Assembly: GCF_001413925.1 (NCBI RefSeq)
Contig: NZ_LBMJ01000001.1
Location: 2,396,001 to 2,460,000 of the forward strand
Source of the DNA: Nonlabens sp. YIK11
GTDB lineage: Bacteria; Bacteroidota; Bacteroidia; Flavobacteriales; Flavobacteriaceae
DNA: 64,000 nt
Reading direction: 5' to 3'
Positions 52,896 to 61,259 of this stretch are shown one piece after another (position 1 is the first letter of the stretch; each line of letters starts with the position of its first letter). The position numbers and the translations under genes were made by a program. Below the pieces are notes generated by a model. That model saw nothing but the letters and a program-made list of their open reading frames with translations, was not told the origin of the DNA and did no database searches.

Positions 52896-52950
52896 GCACA
52901 GGTGGCAGCCTGTGCTTTACTTTTTTAAATATACAGGTGGCAGCCTGTAT
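52896..52950. repeat. Two tandem hairpins with covarying arms
   Basis: GCACAGG-TGGCAG-CCTGTGC (52896-52915) and ATACAGG-TGGCAG-CCTGTAT (52931-52950) have the same loop and inner stem. Their outer base pairs differ but still pair in both. They lie 35 bp apart, just after the end of the GntR gene on its strand. Confidence 0.85.
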
Positions 52951-52951
52951 G

Positions 52952-53671
52952 TTACTTCTTAATATATTGATATAAGAACCTAAAGTGGTGTTTCAACGCT
53001 TTCACGGCACCTTCTTCATCTTGGTTCTCAATCATTTCTAAGATCGTTGTGTGTTCGCTAATAAGCATACTCACCTCAGACCTATCACAAATATGTTCTG
53101 CATTCAAATGGGCGATCAAGTCTGGAACTATAATGCTCATTAAGCTATAAATCACATTGTTGTTACTTGCTTTTACTAATCCCTTGTGAAAAGCAAAATC
53201 TTCTGAAAGCGCTGGCTCGTTACTTAGTATGCGCTCCACAAATTCGCCATGCAGTTCTTGCAATTCTTCTAGATCCTTATCCGTTCTACGTATGGAGGCG
53301 AGTCTAACGGCGTTCTCTTCCAGTATAAGCCTGGACTCTACCAGTGATTTAAAATCTGGTGATTCCAGTTCCAGAATATCTGACATCATCATGTTGACAG
53401 ATGGGTTTTGAATACCGGTTACAACCGTTCCGCTTTTAGGTGTGGTTTTCACTATTCCGTAGAACTCAAGCTTTTGCAGGGCAGTCATTATCTGATTGCG
53501 TCCTACACCTAACTTTTCACTCAATTTACGCTGTGACGGTAACTTGTCACCTTTCTCGTATCCATGGTCAGAAATTAGCTTTTTTATATTGTTGAACGTA
53601 TTGTTATCTGGATCTATATCACCAGAAGACAACTCTACATCTGTAATATTTTTAAGACGATGGTGTATCAT
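52952..53671 (-). CDS. GntR-family transcriptional regulator (FadR subfamily) of the uronate genes
   Basis: A 239-residue protein; start at the ATG at 53671 (MIHHRLKNITDVELSSGDID). A TTG 18 bp upstream would be inside the operator and is rejected. The winged helix-turn-helix (about residues 27-85) contains YEKGDKLPSQRKLSEKLGVG, RNQIMTALQKLEFYGIVKTT and PKSGTVVTG. The C-terminal FCD domain (about 105-235) includes VESRLILEENAVRLASIRRT and FAFHKGLVKASNNNVIYSLM. It is likely a repressor released by a sugar acid. The palindrome TTGGTCGACCAA 7-18 bp before its start codon suggests autoregulation. Confidence 0.9.
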   Translation of the reverse strand: MIHHRLKNITDVELSSGDIDPDNNTFNNIKKLISDHGYEKGDKLPSQRKLSEKLGVGRNQIMTALQKLEFYGIVKTTPKSGTVVTGIQNPSVNMMMSDILELESPDFKSLVESRLILEENAVRLASIRRTDKDLEELQELHGEFVERILSNEPALSEDFAFHKGLVKASNNNVIYSLMSIIVPDLIAHLNAEHICDRSEVSMLISEHTTILEMIENQDEEGAVKALKHHFRFLYQYIKK

Positions 53672-53677
53672 AAATGT

Positions 53678-53689
53678 TTGGTCGACCAA
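53678..53689. promoter_or_regulatory. Operator palindrome TTGGTCGACCAA at the GntR gene start
   Basis: A perfect 12-bp palindrome 7-18 bp upstream of the GntR start codon. Its core matches the one before the SDR-led operon (44682-44691). It is likely the site bound by this regulator. Confidence 0.75.
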
Positions 53690-53804
53690 TCTAGTAAACT
53701 AAATAAACAATAACAGTTGATGTTTACCAAATACCGGCTTAGTATTATTTTAAGTTAATCGAATAATGACGTTTAAATAGGCATAATCGTAATTTTTCAC
53801 GTAA

Positions 53805-54458
53805 TTATTTTACAAGATTAGCATTATTGATCGCCTCCACGATGTCATTTGACAATCCTACATAGTCTTTTTTGCTAATCTTATTTTTATCAAACAACTG
53901 GCTTCCCATTCCCACGCAGTTCACGCCAGCATCAAACCATTCTTTCAATCCATTTGCAGTAGGCTCGATACCACCCGTAGGCATGATGGCTAGTTGAGGT
54001 AATACTGATGTTATCGCTTTCGCGAAAGCGGAACCTATCACATTTGCAGGGAAAATCTTGATCATTTTGCAACCCAAGGTACTGGCATCAAATGCTTCCT
54101 TTATTGTAGCAATACCCGGAATATAAGAGACATCATGATCGCGACAATGTATGGCCACCTCGTCTACCAAACATGGGGAAACGACAAAAGCAGCGCCTAA
54201 ATTGATATATTCTTTAGCAGTTTGTAGATCATAAATAGTACCTATCCCTATCTCTAAATCTGGCCACCGTGACTTGCGGTTCATCAATTCCTTAAAGGTA
54301 TCAATGGCGTTAGCGCCACGGTCCACAAATTCAAAAGTGCGAACACCACCATCGTAGGCGGCATTGACAACATCAATGCAAGTCTGAAGATCGCCGTGAT
54401 AAAAAACGGGTACGATCGTGTGCTGGTCTGTCCTGGAAATAAAGGTTTCAATATTCAT
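53805..54458 (-). CDS. eda: KDPG/KHG aldolase
   Basis: A 217-residue class I aldolase. EIGIGTIYDLQTAKEYINLG, FVVSPCLVDEVAIHCRDHD, SYIPGIATIKEAFDASTLG, the Schiff-base lysine region CKMIKIFPANVIG, and IMPTGGIEPTANGLKEWFDA are conserved. It splits 2-keto-3-deoxy-6-phosphogluconate into pyruvate and glyceraldehyde-3-phosphate. The palindrome at 54015-54030 encodes GSAFAKAITSVLP; family members commonly have G-P-A-F-x-K-A here, so the palindrome coincides with a conserved AFxKA. The stop of the kinase gene is 3 bp from this start. Confidence 0.93.
   Translation of the reverse strand: MNIETFISRTDQHTIVPVFYHGDLQTCIDVVNAAYDGGVRTFEFVDRGANAIDTFKELMNRKSRWPDLEIGIGTIYDLQTAKEYINLGAAFVVSPCLVDEVAIHCRDHDVSYIPGIATIKEAFDASTLGCKMIKIFPANVIGSAFAKAITSVLPQLAIMPTGGIEPTANGLKEWFDAGVNCVGMGSQLFDKNKISKKDYVGLSNDIVEAINNANLVK
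54015..54030. repeat. 16-bp palindrome CGCTTTCGCGAAAGCG, copy 14
   Basis: Perfect copy inside the aldolase gene, read AFAKA at a position where the enzyme family has a conserved AFxKA. Confidence 0.97.
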
Positions 54459-54461
54459 ATG

Positions 54462-55457
54462 CTATCTTAAAAGACGTCCAACGTTATCACCATCTACTAA
54501 ATGCATGATTTCTTCCTTACTGCTCAAATTCACATCACCAATGGTACTATGCTTTAATACGGAAGCCGCCACGGCGTACTCTACGGTTTGTTGTTCATCT
54601 AGATTGAGTAGTCCATAAATAAGGCCTGCCATAAATGCATCGCCACCACCTATTCTATCAACTATATTGTTCATTTCGTACTTCTTGGATGTGTAGAGCT
54701 TACCATCCTTATACATCACTACCGTCAAATCATTTCTGGATGCAGAGTGTGAATCTCTAATGGATTTTGAGAACGCCTTAATGTTAGGGTACTTTTCCAA
54801 AACCAATTCACAGTTTCGTGACCAATCATCATCATAGATCCCTAGGCAATTCTCTAGATCTACTCTACCACCTACCACGTAGTCTGTCAATTCTACCAAT
54901 CCAGGCATAACATCCAGCGGTTGTTTTCCATACTGCCATAGGTTCCTTCTATAATTGATATCGCCACTGGTCTTCACATCTCTTTTCTTTGCTTCTTTCA
55001 AAGCTCGCAACGTAACGTCTGCCACAGATTGTGAGATGGCTGGCGTGATACCACTGTAATGGAACCAGTTGGCATCTTCAAATACGGCATCCCAATCAAT
55101 TTCATCTTCTTTCAAGTATGAAAACGTGGTATCAAATCGATCGTAGACAATTCTTGAAGGACGTTGCATAGCACCGCATTCCAAAAAGTAGATTCCCAAA
55201 CGACCATCCTTTCTCACGATTCCTTCATTACCTACATTATTCATATTTAAGAAACGTACTACTCGTTCTCCTAGATCATGGTGCGGCAATGCAGTGATAT
55301 GTGTATTTTTCAATCCCATATGAGCCAGTGAGATGCCTACATTAGCTTCAGAACCACCAAAATTGACGTCAAAATTCACGGTCTGGAAGAGTCTTTTTTG
55401 ATTGGGAACGGTTAGGCGCATGAGGACTTCACCTAGGGTAACTACTTTTTGATTCAT
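54462..55457 (-). CDS. kdgK: 2-keto-3-deoxygluconate kinase (PfkB family)
   Basis: A 331-residue ribokinase-type sugar kinase: VVTLGEVLMRLTVPNQKRLF, NFGGSEANVGISLAHMGLKN, GIYFLECGAMQRPSRIVYDR, DWDAVFEDANWFHYSGITPA, and the PfkB signature RIGGGDAFMAGLIYGLLNLD with the catalytic Asp. It phosphorylates 2-keto-3-deoxygluconate for the aldolase encoded next. A TTGTTAACAA palindrome at 55471-55480 sits directly upstream and could be a regulatory site. Confidence 0.92.
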   Translation of the reverse strand: MNQKVVTLGEVLMRLTVPNQKRLFQTVNFDVNFGGSEANVGISLAHMGLKNTHITALPHHDLGERVVRFLNMNNVGNEGIVRKDGRLGIYFLECGAMQRPSRIVYDRFDTTFSYLKEDEIDWDAVFEDANWFHYSGITPAISQSVADVTLRALKEAKKRDVKTSGDINYRRNLWQYGKQPLDVMPGLVELTDYVVGGRVDLENCLGIYDDDWSRNCELVLEKYPNIKAFSKSIRDSHSASRNDLTVVMYKDGKLYTSKKYEMNNIVDRIGGGDAFMAGLIYGLLNLDEQQTVEYAVAASVLKHSTIGDVNLSSKEEIMHLVDGDNVGRLLR

Positions 55458-55470
55458 GATTGTATATTGA

Positions 55471-55480
55471 TTGTTAACAA
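55471..55480. promoter_or_regulatory. TTGTTAACAA palindrome before kdgK
   Basis: A perfect 10-bp palindrome 14 bp upstream of the kdgK start codon. It shares only the outer TTG..CAA with the TTGGTCGACCAA operators, so regulation by the same GntR protein is uncertain. Confidence 0.35.
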
Positions 55481-55668
55481 ACTTAAAACAAATTGCTCCT
55501 ATATGGAAAGAGGCTGTTTCACTATCTCAAACTTTTTATGAAGTTTTCGTAAAAAAAACGGATTCTTAACGACATAGGCTGGGAATATGAACCAAAAGCC
55601 AATTTTCAGTAAAAACAATACAATTCAACAAGCTTTGCTTTTAACTTTGGCCCCTTAAAATTATTAGA

Positions 55669-56265
55669 ATGCCTTACAGAGTATTTGAAGAGTACAACAT
55701 TGAAGTAACCGACGACATAAGAGAAAAGTATAAAAGTGTCATCACCGACCTGGGCGAAGACGTAGAACGAGAAGGTCTTCTCAAGACCCCAGAAAGAGCT
55801 GCAAAAGCCATGCAATTCCTGACCAGTGGATATGATCAGGATGCTGCAGAAGTATTGAAGAGCGCCATGTTTGCAGAAGATTATCAAGACATGGTCATCA
55901 TCAAAGACATTGAACTTTATTCCCTATGTGAGCACCACATGCTACCGTTTTTTGGAAAGGCGCATATAGCATATATCCCTAACGGCCATATCGTTGGACT
56001 ATCAAAAATCCCAAGAATTGTTGACATTTTTGCAAGAAGACTACAAGTACAGGAACGCTTAACTCACGATATCCTAGAATGCATCCATCAAACGCTAAAG
56101 CCTAAAGGTGTTGCTGTGGTGATCGAAGCATCGCACATGTGTATGATGATGCGCGGTGTTCAAAAACAAAATAGTTCTACTACCACCAGTGGTTTTAGAG
56201 GTCAGTTTGAAAAAGTAGAAACCAGATCAGAGTTTTTACACCTCATTTCCAGCGACTTGCATTAG
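55669..56265 (+). CDS. folE: GTP cyclohydrolase I
   Basis: A 198-residue protein: [20 protein letters not shown], the zinc and active-site segment [60 protein letters not shown] and [20 protein letters not shown]. The zinc ligands Cys and His (CEHH, and C in HMCMMMRG) are all present. It makes dihydroneopterin triphosphate from GTP, the first step of folate or biopterin synthesis. TAACTTTG at 55642-55649 is a likely -7 box, although no TTG element is found at the right spacing. Confidence 0.97.
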   Translation: MPYRVFEEYNIEVTDDIREKYKSVITDLGEDVEREGLLKTPERAAKAMQFLTSGYDQDAAEVLKSAMFAEDYQDMVIIKDIELYSLCEHHMLPFFGKAHIAYIPNGHIVGLSKIPRIVDIFARRLQVQERLTHDILECIHQTLKPKGVAVVIEASHMCMMMRGVQKQNSSTTTSGFRGQFEKVETRSEFLHLISSDLH

Positions 56266-56300
56266 TAAAATTGGAACGGATTTTGAAGATTCTGTGATAA

Positions 56301-56627
56301 ATGACAACAACCATGTTTGAATCAAAATCGTCAAAATTATTTTTCAGTATTCTATTTGACCTTATAGGAATGGCATCCTATGCCATTCCTTTTGTAGGTG
56401 AACTTATTGATATTGTTTGGGCACCTATTGCCGGTTACCTAATGACTAAGGTATATCCAGGTCAAACTGGTAAGACCGCTGGTATTTTGACCACTATAGA
56501 AGAGTTGGTACCAGGACTGGATATTATACCAACCTTTACGCTCACCTGGATCTATACCTACATGATCAAAAAAGAGAAACCCGCAGCTGCCAAAGATCCT
56601 CAGGTAATAGAAGTAGAAGCTATTTAA
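56301..56627 (+). CDS. Small conserved membrane protein
   Basis: A 108-residue protein with two or three hydrophobic segments (about residues 13-32 and 34-53, and near 72-89). The loop GELIDIVWAPIAGYLMTKVY, then GILTTIEELVPGLDIIPTFT, is a pattern seen in small uncharacterised flavobacterial membrane proteins. It could start at the second ATG (MFESKSSK) five codons in. It is convergent with msrA, their ends overlapping by 4 bp. Function unknown. Confidence 0.65.
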   Translation: MTTTMFESKSSKLFFSILFDLIGMASYAIPFVGELIDIVWAPIAGYLMTKVYPGQTGKTAGILTTIEELVPGLDIIPTFTLTWIYTYMIKKEKPAAAKDPQVIEVEAI

Positions 56628-57148
56628 ACAGCCAGTTCCTTGAATCCTGTCATCAGCTTTTTGATTTTGGGATCAATAATAACTTGGCAATAACCTTGCT
56701 CTCTATTGTTATTGTAATAATCCTTGTGATAATCTTCGGCTTTGTAAAAACCTTTTGATGCCGACACTTCTGTAACTATAGGGTTTTCAAAAACATTCGA
56801 TTCATTGAGTTTTTGAATCATCTCTAGAGCTTCTTTTTCCTGTTCTTCGTTCATGAAAAATATGGCACTGCGATAATGACTTCCCACATCATAACCTTGA
56901 CGATTCAATGTCGTTGGATCATGTGTGGCAAAAAATACCTGTAGTAATTCATTAAAACTCACCACATCAGGATCAAAAGTGATTTTGATAGCCTCGGCAT
57001 GGCCCGTTCTTCCTTGTACCACTTCGCGATACGGCGGATTTTTAATGTTTCCGCCACTAAATCCAGGAATGACCTCACTAACACCTTTGACGCGTTGAAA
57101 AACTGCCTCAGTACACCAAAAGCATCCGCCTGCAAATATTGCTTCCAT
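56624..57148 (-). CDS. msrA: Peptide methionine (S)-S-oxide reductase MsrA
   Basis: A 174-residue protein. The catalytic N-terminal cysteine is in AGGCFWCTEAVFQRVKGVSE, followed by PGFSGGNIKNPPYREVVQGR, TGHAEAIKITFDPDVVSFNE, LLQVFFATHDPTTLNRQGYD and VGSHYRSAIFFMNEEQEKEA. It repairs methionine-S-sulfoxide in proteins. No signal peptide, so probably cytoplasmic. Length is normal. Confidence 0.96.
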   Translation of the reverse strand: MEAIFAGGCFWCTEAVFQRVKGVSEVIPGFSGGNIKNPPYREVVQGRTGHAEAIKITFDPDVVSFNELLQVFFATHDPTTLNRQGYDVGSHYRSAIFFMNEEQEKEALEMIQKLNESNVFENPIVTEVSASKGFYKAEDYHKDYYNNNREQGYCQVIIDPKIKKLMTGFKELAV

Positions 57149-57244
57149 TTTTCTTTTTTATACAAGTTACGACGCAGGCATCAGTCCCATCAATTCTTAA
57201 CAACTCTTTAGTTATAAAATGGTTTTTTGCTTTAGTTTTGCAAA

Positions 57245-59734
57245 ATGCGTGATTTTATTGTCCTAAAAAGGACTTTTTTAGTGGTCTTAGCTTTTATGTA
57301 TTTCGCTTTCGCGAAAGCGCAATCCTCATCAGACCAGACTGACATAAAACGTAAAACGTATCAAGCCACAAGGGTTACGACACAACCTACCATTGATGGA
57401 AAGCCTTTTGAGGCATTCTGGGAATCCATCCCATCTGGTGGTGATTTCAAGATGATTGAACCTACCAGCGGCCTGGATGAAAGAGATACGCATCCCACGA
57501 AATTTAAGATTGCCTATGACGATAATGCTTTGTATGTGGCTGGTTATATGTATGATAACGAACCAAAGCGCATCTTAAGGCAGTTCTCCCAAAGAGATGA
57601 GGTATTTGCCCAGGCAGATCTTTTTGGTTTTTTTCTTAACACTTATAACAATCAAATCAATCAGACCCGATTTTATGCAACGAGCGCCAATGCGCTGGGC
57701 GACGCCGTGTCAGAAAATGGTAGTGAGGATTTTAGTTTCAATGTGGTTTTCAAGTCAGAAACTAGCATTGACAACAATGGATGGTACGTAGAGATGCGTA
57801 TTCCCTATCGCACGCTGCGATTTACTGAAGCTCCTGTTCAAGATTGGAGTTTCCAGATATTCCGCAGGATTAGACATTTGAACGAGGACTATTCCTATAA
57901 CTACATTGATCGTACAACCGGTTCTTCTTCACAATATGATGCTCTATTGACTGGTGTGAGAGATATCAATCCGCCACTTAGGCTTAATCTTTATCCCTTT
58001 GCGGCAACCAGCTATGATATTTTTGATGGTGAGAAGCAATTTGATATAAGTGCTGGTATGGACATAAAGTATGGAATCAATGAAGCATTCACACTGGATG
58101 CTACGCTCATTCCAGATTTTGGTCAGGTGGCTTTTGATCAGGTAACACTCAACTTGGGTCCTTTTGAACAAACCTTTAGCGAGAACCGCGCGTTCTTTTC
58201 TGAAGGTACTGACCTTTTCAATAAAGGTGGCCTGTTTTTCTCTAGACGCATAGGTCAAACACCTTCGGGCGCTGGAAGTATAGAATTATTTGAAAATGAA
58301 GACATCGTTGACAATCCCAGTAACGCAAAACTCCTCAATGCGGTAAAAGTTACTGGAAGAAACCGTAGAGGTCTAGGTATAGGTTTTCTCAACGCCTTTA
58401 CTGAAAAAACAGAAGCCACCATCGAACGAGTGGACGTAACAGGTGCGAATGACACCATCATTTCAAGACGTAAAGTGATTACCGAACCCATTACGAACTA
58501 CAATGTATTTGTGCTGGATCAACAGTATGGCTCTAATTCATCAGTATCATTGACCAACGCAAGTACATTGCGCAGCGGTAGTTTTACGGACGCTAATGTA
58601 ACGGCACTTGTGGTAGATCATAATGATCGTGACTTGAACAACAATTATAGGGCTCAAGTAAAATTGAGTAACCGCTTCCAGCCAGATGAGACAAAATCTG
58701 GAACCGCAGTTGCCCTGGACTGGAGAAGTACCAGTGGTAACTGGCAACCTAGATTATCCTATGATTTTATAAGCAACGATTGGGATCCTAATGATTTGGG
58801 AAGAAATTTTAGAACCAATTTCCATCAATTTTATGGCGAGATTCAATACGAGCAATTTGTTCCTAAAGGCATATTTAATAGCTATAGGTTTGAATTAGGT
58901 GCTGGCCATAGAAGATCTGCAGATCCAGATTTTCACATTCAGAGTGATGTGAGATTAAGTTCCAGATTTTTTACCAAGGAGCGAAATGCCTTCGGTTTTG
59001 ATACTTCCTTAAATACTCGCAACCTGAACAGGTTTGAATCCAGAGTCTCTGGTCTTAATGTAAGGTATGCTGCGAATCAATCCTTCGGCGGATTCATATC
59101 TACAGATTATCGCAAAAAATTTGCGATAGACATTAGAGGTGGCTACTTCTATCTTTTTGACGATCCAGAAAAAGGCTATGATTTCAATATATCGCCTAGA
59201 TATAGGTTTAGTGATAAATTTCTATTGATCTATAGGTTTGACTGGAGCAAAAACGATCTACGTAATAGCTTTGTCACGACCACAAATAATGGCACCTCTT
59301 CCATACTTAGCCGTCGAGATACGCATAGTGTGGAAAATTCTGTTTCTGGAACTTACAATTTTGATAATAAACAGGCATTGAGCCTAGCGTTTAGAAATAA
59401 CTGGAATAGAGCATCCTTTAGCCGTGATTTTAAAGAATTGCAGGACGATGGCACTACTGAAGATAGCAGCTTTGAATTAGATGAAGACTCAAATCCAGAT
59501 GCCAACTTCAATGTGTGGAATCTAGATCTATCCTATCGCTGGCGATTTGCACCAGGTAGTGAAGCTAGATTATTGTATCGCAACAGCATCTTTAATTTTG
59601 ATGATCAAGGCGACATCAGTTTTCAAGACAGTCTGGATGAATTGTTCATGCAGCCGGTTAGACATAATTTGAGTTTGCGTATCACCTACTTTATAGACGT
59701 GAATGAAGCCAAAACTTGGTTTTCTTCCACTTAA
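57245..59734 (+). CDS. DUF5916 outer-membrane protein with N-terminal carbohydrate-binding-like domain
   Basis: An 829-residue protein. After the signal peptide (FLVVLAFMYFAFAKAQSS, palindrome-encoded AFAKA at the cleavage site), residues about 40-220 form a family-9 carbohydrate-binding-like module (QPTIDGKPFEAFWESIPSGG, FKIAYDDNALYVAGYMYDNE). The DUF5916 part (about 240-829; FIPDFG-type stretch DATLIPDFGQVAFDQVTLNL, ENRAFFSEGTDLFNKGGLFF) ends in beta-barrel-like strands (DVRLSSRFFTKERNAFGFDT, NLSLRITYFIDVNEAKTWFS). This is a common Bacteroidota exported family; the role is not established. TAGTTTTG at 57233-57240 lies 4 bases before the start. Confidence 0.87.
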   Translation: MRDFIVLKRTFLVVLAFMYFAFAKAQSSSDQTDIKRKTYQATRVTTQPTIDGKPFEAFWESIPSGGDFKMIEPTSGLDERDTHPTKFKIAYDDNALYVAGYMYDNEPKRILRQFSQRDEVFAQADLFGFFLNTYNNQINQTRFYATSANALGDAVSENGSEDFSFNVVFKSETSIDNNGWYVEMRIPYRTLRFTEAPVQDWSFQIFRRIRHLNEDYSYNYIDRTTGSSSQYDALLTGVRDINPPLRLNLYPFAATSYDIFDGEKQFDISAGMDIKYGINEAFTLDATLIPDFGQVAFDQVTLNLGPFEQTFSENRAFFSEGTDLFNKGGLFFSRRIGQTPSGAGSIELFENEDIVDNPSNAKLLNAVKVTGRNRRGLGIGFLNAFTEKTEATIERVDVTGANDTIISRRKVITEPITNYNVFVLDQQYGSNSSVSLTNASTLRSGSFTDANVTALVVDHNDRDLNNNYRAQVKLSNRFQPDETKSGTAVALDWRSTSGNWQPRLSYDFISNDWDPNDLGRNFRTNFHQFYGEIQYEQFVPKGIFNSYRFELGAGHRRSADPDFHIQSDVRLSSRFFTKERNAFGFDTSLNTRNLNRFESRVSGLNVRYAANQSFGGFISTDYRKKFAIDIRGGYFYLFDDPEKGYDFNISPRYRFSDKFLLIYRFDWSKNDLRNSFVTTTNNGTSSILSRRDTHSVENSVSGTYNFDNKQALSLAFRNNWNRASFSRDFKELQDDGTTEDSSFELDEDSNPDANFNVWNLDLSYRWRFAPGSEARLLYRNSIFNFDDQGDISFQDSLDELFMQPVRHNLSLRITYFIDVNEAKTWFSST
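57304..57319. repeat. 16-bp palindrome CGCTTTCGCGAAAGCG, copy 15
   Basis: Perfect copy in the signal peptide of the DUF5916 gene, read FAFAKAQ at the predicted cleavage site. Confidence 0.97.
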
Positions 59735-59754
59735 AAGCAATTACCTTTACCGCC

Positions 59755-60423
59755 ATGATTGAAGCAAAGAATATATATAAAAGCTATGATGACCTGCAGG
59801 TGCTCAAAGGTGTTGACCTAAGCATCAAAGAGTCAGAGATTGTGAGTGTTATAGGAAGTTCAGGTGCTGGTAAAACCACACTGTTGCATATCCTAGGTAC
59901 ACTGGAAAAGCCTGATAAGGCGGCCAATTCTTCCTTGATCATCGATGGTACAGATGTGACCCAATTATCCTCACGACAGTTAAGTCATTTTCGCAATCAG
60001 TCTTTAGGGTTTATTTTTCAGTTTCATCAACTGTTACCAGAGTTCACGGCATTAGAAAATGTTTGTATTCCTGCCTATATCAATAAGAAATCAAAGGCAG
60101 AAGCAGAAAAGCGTGCTCAGGAATTATTGGAATACCTAAGCCTAGGAGATCGCATTCACCATAAACCTAATGAGTTAAGTGGTGGCGAGCAGCAACGCGT
60201 TGCGGTGGCTCGATCCTTAATCAACGACCCTAAAGTGATTTTTGCAGATGAGCCCACGGGAAATCTGGACAGCAATACTGCTGCAAACCTTCATGAACTC
60301 ATACTGGACCTGCGTAAGAATTTCAACCAGACCTTTGTCATTGTTACCCATAATAAAGAACTAGCAACGCTTGCAGATAGCACACTTACCATGAGTGACG
60401 GTAGATTTGTCCACCATGAATAA
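59755..60423 (+). CDS. ABC transporter ATP-binding protein, LolD/MacB-like
   Basis: A 222-residue ATPase from the ATG at 59755 ([20 protein letters not shown]). Walker A is [17 protein letters not shown], the Q-loop is near [20 protein letters not shown], the signature is [18 protein letters not shown], and Walker B is [20 protein letters not shown]. Its size and sequence fit the LolD/MacB group that powers lipoprotein release or export. No membrane partner is adjacent; the next gene overlaps by 8 bp but is unrelated in sequence. Confidence 0.9.
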   Translation: MIEAKNIYKSYDDLQVLKGVDLSIKESEIVSVIGSSGAGKTTLLHILGTLEKPDKAANSSLIIDGTDVTQLSSRQLSHFRNQSLGFIFQFHQLLPEFTALENVCIPAYINKKSKAEAEKRAQELLEYLSLGDRIHHKPNELSGGEQQRVAVARSLINDPKVIFADEPTGNLDSNTAANLHELILDLRKNFNQTFVIVTHNKELATLADSTLTMSDGRFVHHE

Positions 60424-61183
60424 AAAGGAGCTCAAGGAATTTCTGGATCACAAGGTAGAGATCTACAACCAGCCAGATTTCATCCCACATGACCCTATCC
60501 AGATACCGCACCGGTTCACGGAGCCTAAGGATATCGCCATCTCAGGTTTCTTGACCGCCACAATTTCATGGGGCAACCGTAAATCCATCATCAACAATGC
60601 AGATCGATTGATGGAACTTATGGATCATTCTCCAGCAGATTTTATCCGGAATTTTCAGCCCAAAGATCTGGATCGATTTGAAGGGTTTGTCCATCGCACC
60701 TTCAACAGCGATGACTGCAAGACCTTTATGAGAGCATTGCAGGATATAGAGTTGCGAGATGGAGGTTTAGAATTCGCTTTCGCGAAAGCGAACAAAGCAT
60801 CCACTAATCTACAGGAAGGAATCTCAAGGTTCAAACAACGATTTTTTGAGGTCGAACATTTGCAGCGAACGCAGAAGCATGTAAGCGACCCGTTGAAAAA
60901 CAGCAGCGCCAAAAGGATCAATATGTTCCTGCGATGGATGGTAAGAAAGGATTTAAATGGAGTGGATTTTGGCATCTGGAACCAGTTGTCGATGAGCGAA
61001 CTATCCCTACCACTTGATGTACACACTGGTAATATTTCCCGAAAACTAAAGCTGTTGAAGCGCAAGCAAAACGATGCAAAAGCAGTGCTGGAGCTGGATA
61101 ATGCCTTGAGAAAACTGGATCCAGTGGATCCCGTTAAATATGATTATGCGCTTTTTGGATTAGGCGTTTTTAAAGATTTGTAG
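60416..61183 (+). CDS. TIGR02757 family protein
   Basis: A 255-residue protein from the ATG at 60416 ([20 protein letters not shown]). The family pattern is DFIPHDPIQIPHRFTEPKDI, ISGFLTATISWGNRKSIINN, FEGFVHRTFNSDDCKTFMRA, MFLRWMVRKDLNGVDFGIWN, LPLDVHTGNISRKLKLLKRK and LRKLDPVDPVKYDYALFGLG. This resembles DNA-glycosylase-like helical proteins, but activity is unproven. The palindrome at 60775-60790 is read EFAFAKANKAST near residue 122, in a loop. It overlaps the ABC ATPase by 8 bp. Confidence 0.88.
   Translation: MNKKELKEFLDHKVEIYNQPDFIPHDPIQIPHRFTEPKDIAISGFLTATISWGNRKSIINNADRLMELMDHSPADFIRNFQPKDLDRFEGFVHRTFNSDDCKTFMRALQDIELRDGGLEFAFAKANKASTNLQEGISRFKQRFFEVEHLQRTQKHVSDPLKNSSAKRINMFLRWMVRKDLNGVDFGIWNQLSMSELSLPLDVHTGNISRKLKLLKRKQNDAKAVLELDNALRKLDPVDPVKYDYALFGLGVFKDL
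60775..60790. repeat. 16-bp palindrome CGCTTTCGCGAAAGCG, copy 16
   Basis: Perfect copy in the 20-bp form inside the TIGR02757 gene, read FAFAKAN. Confidence 0.97.
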
Positions 61184-61259
61184 GAATTTAGAGTAAGTAG
61201 TTAAACTTTTTACAATAAAATAGTTGTATCTTTAAAAACCATTTAAGCCCTAGCCACAG

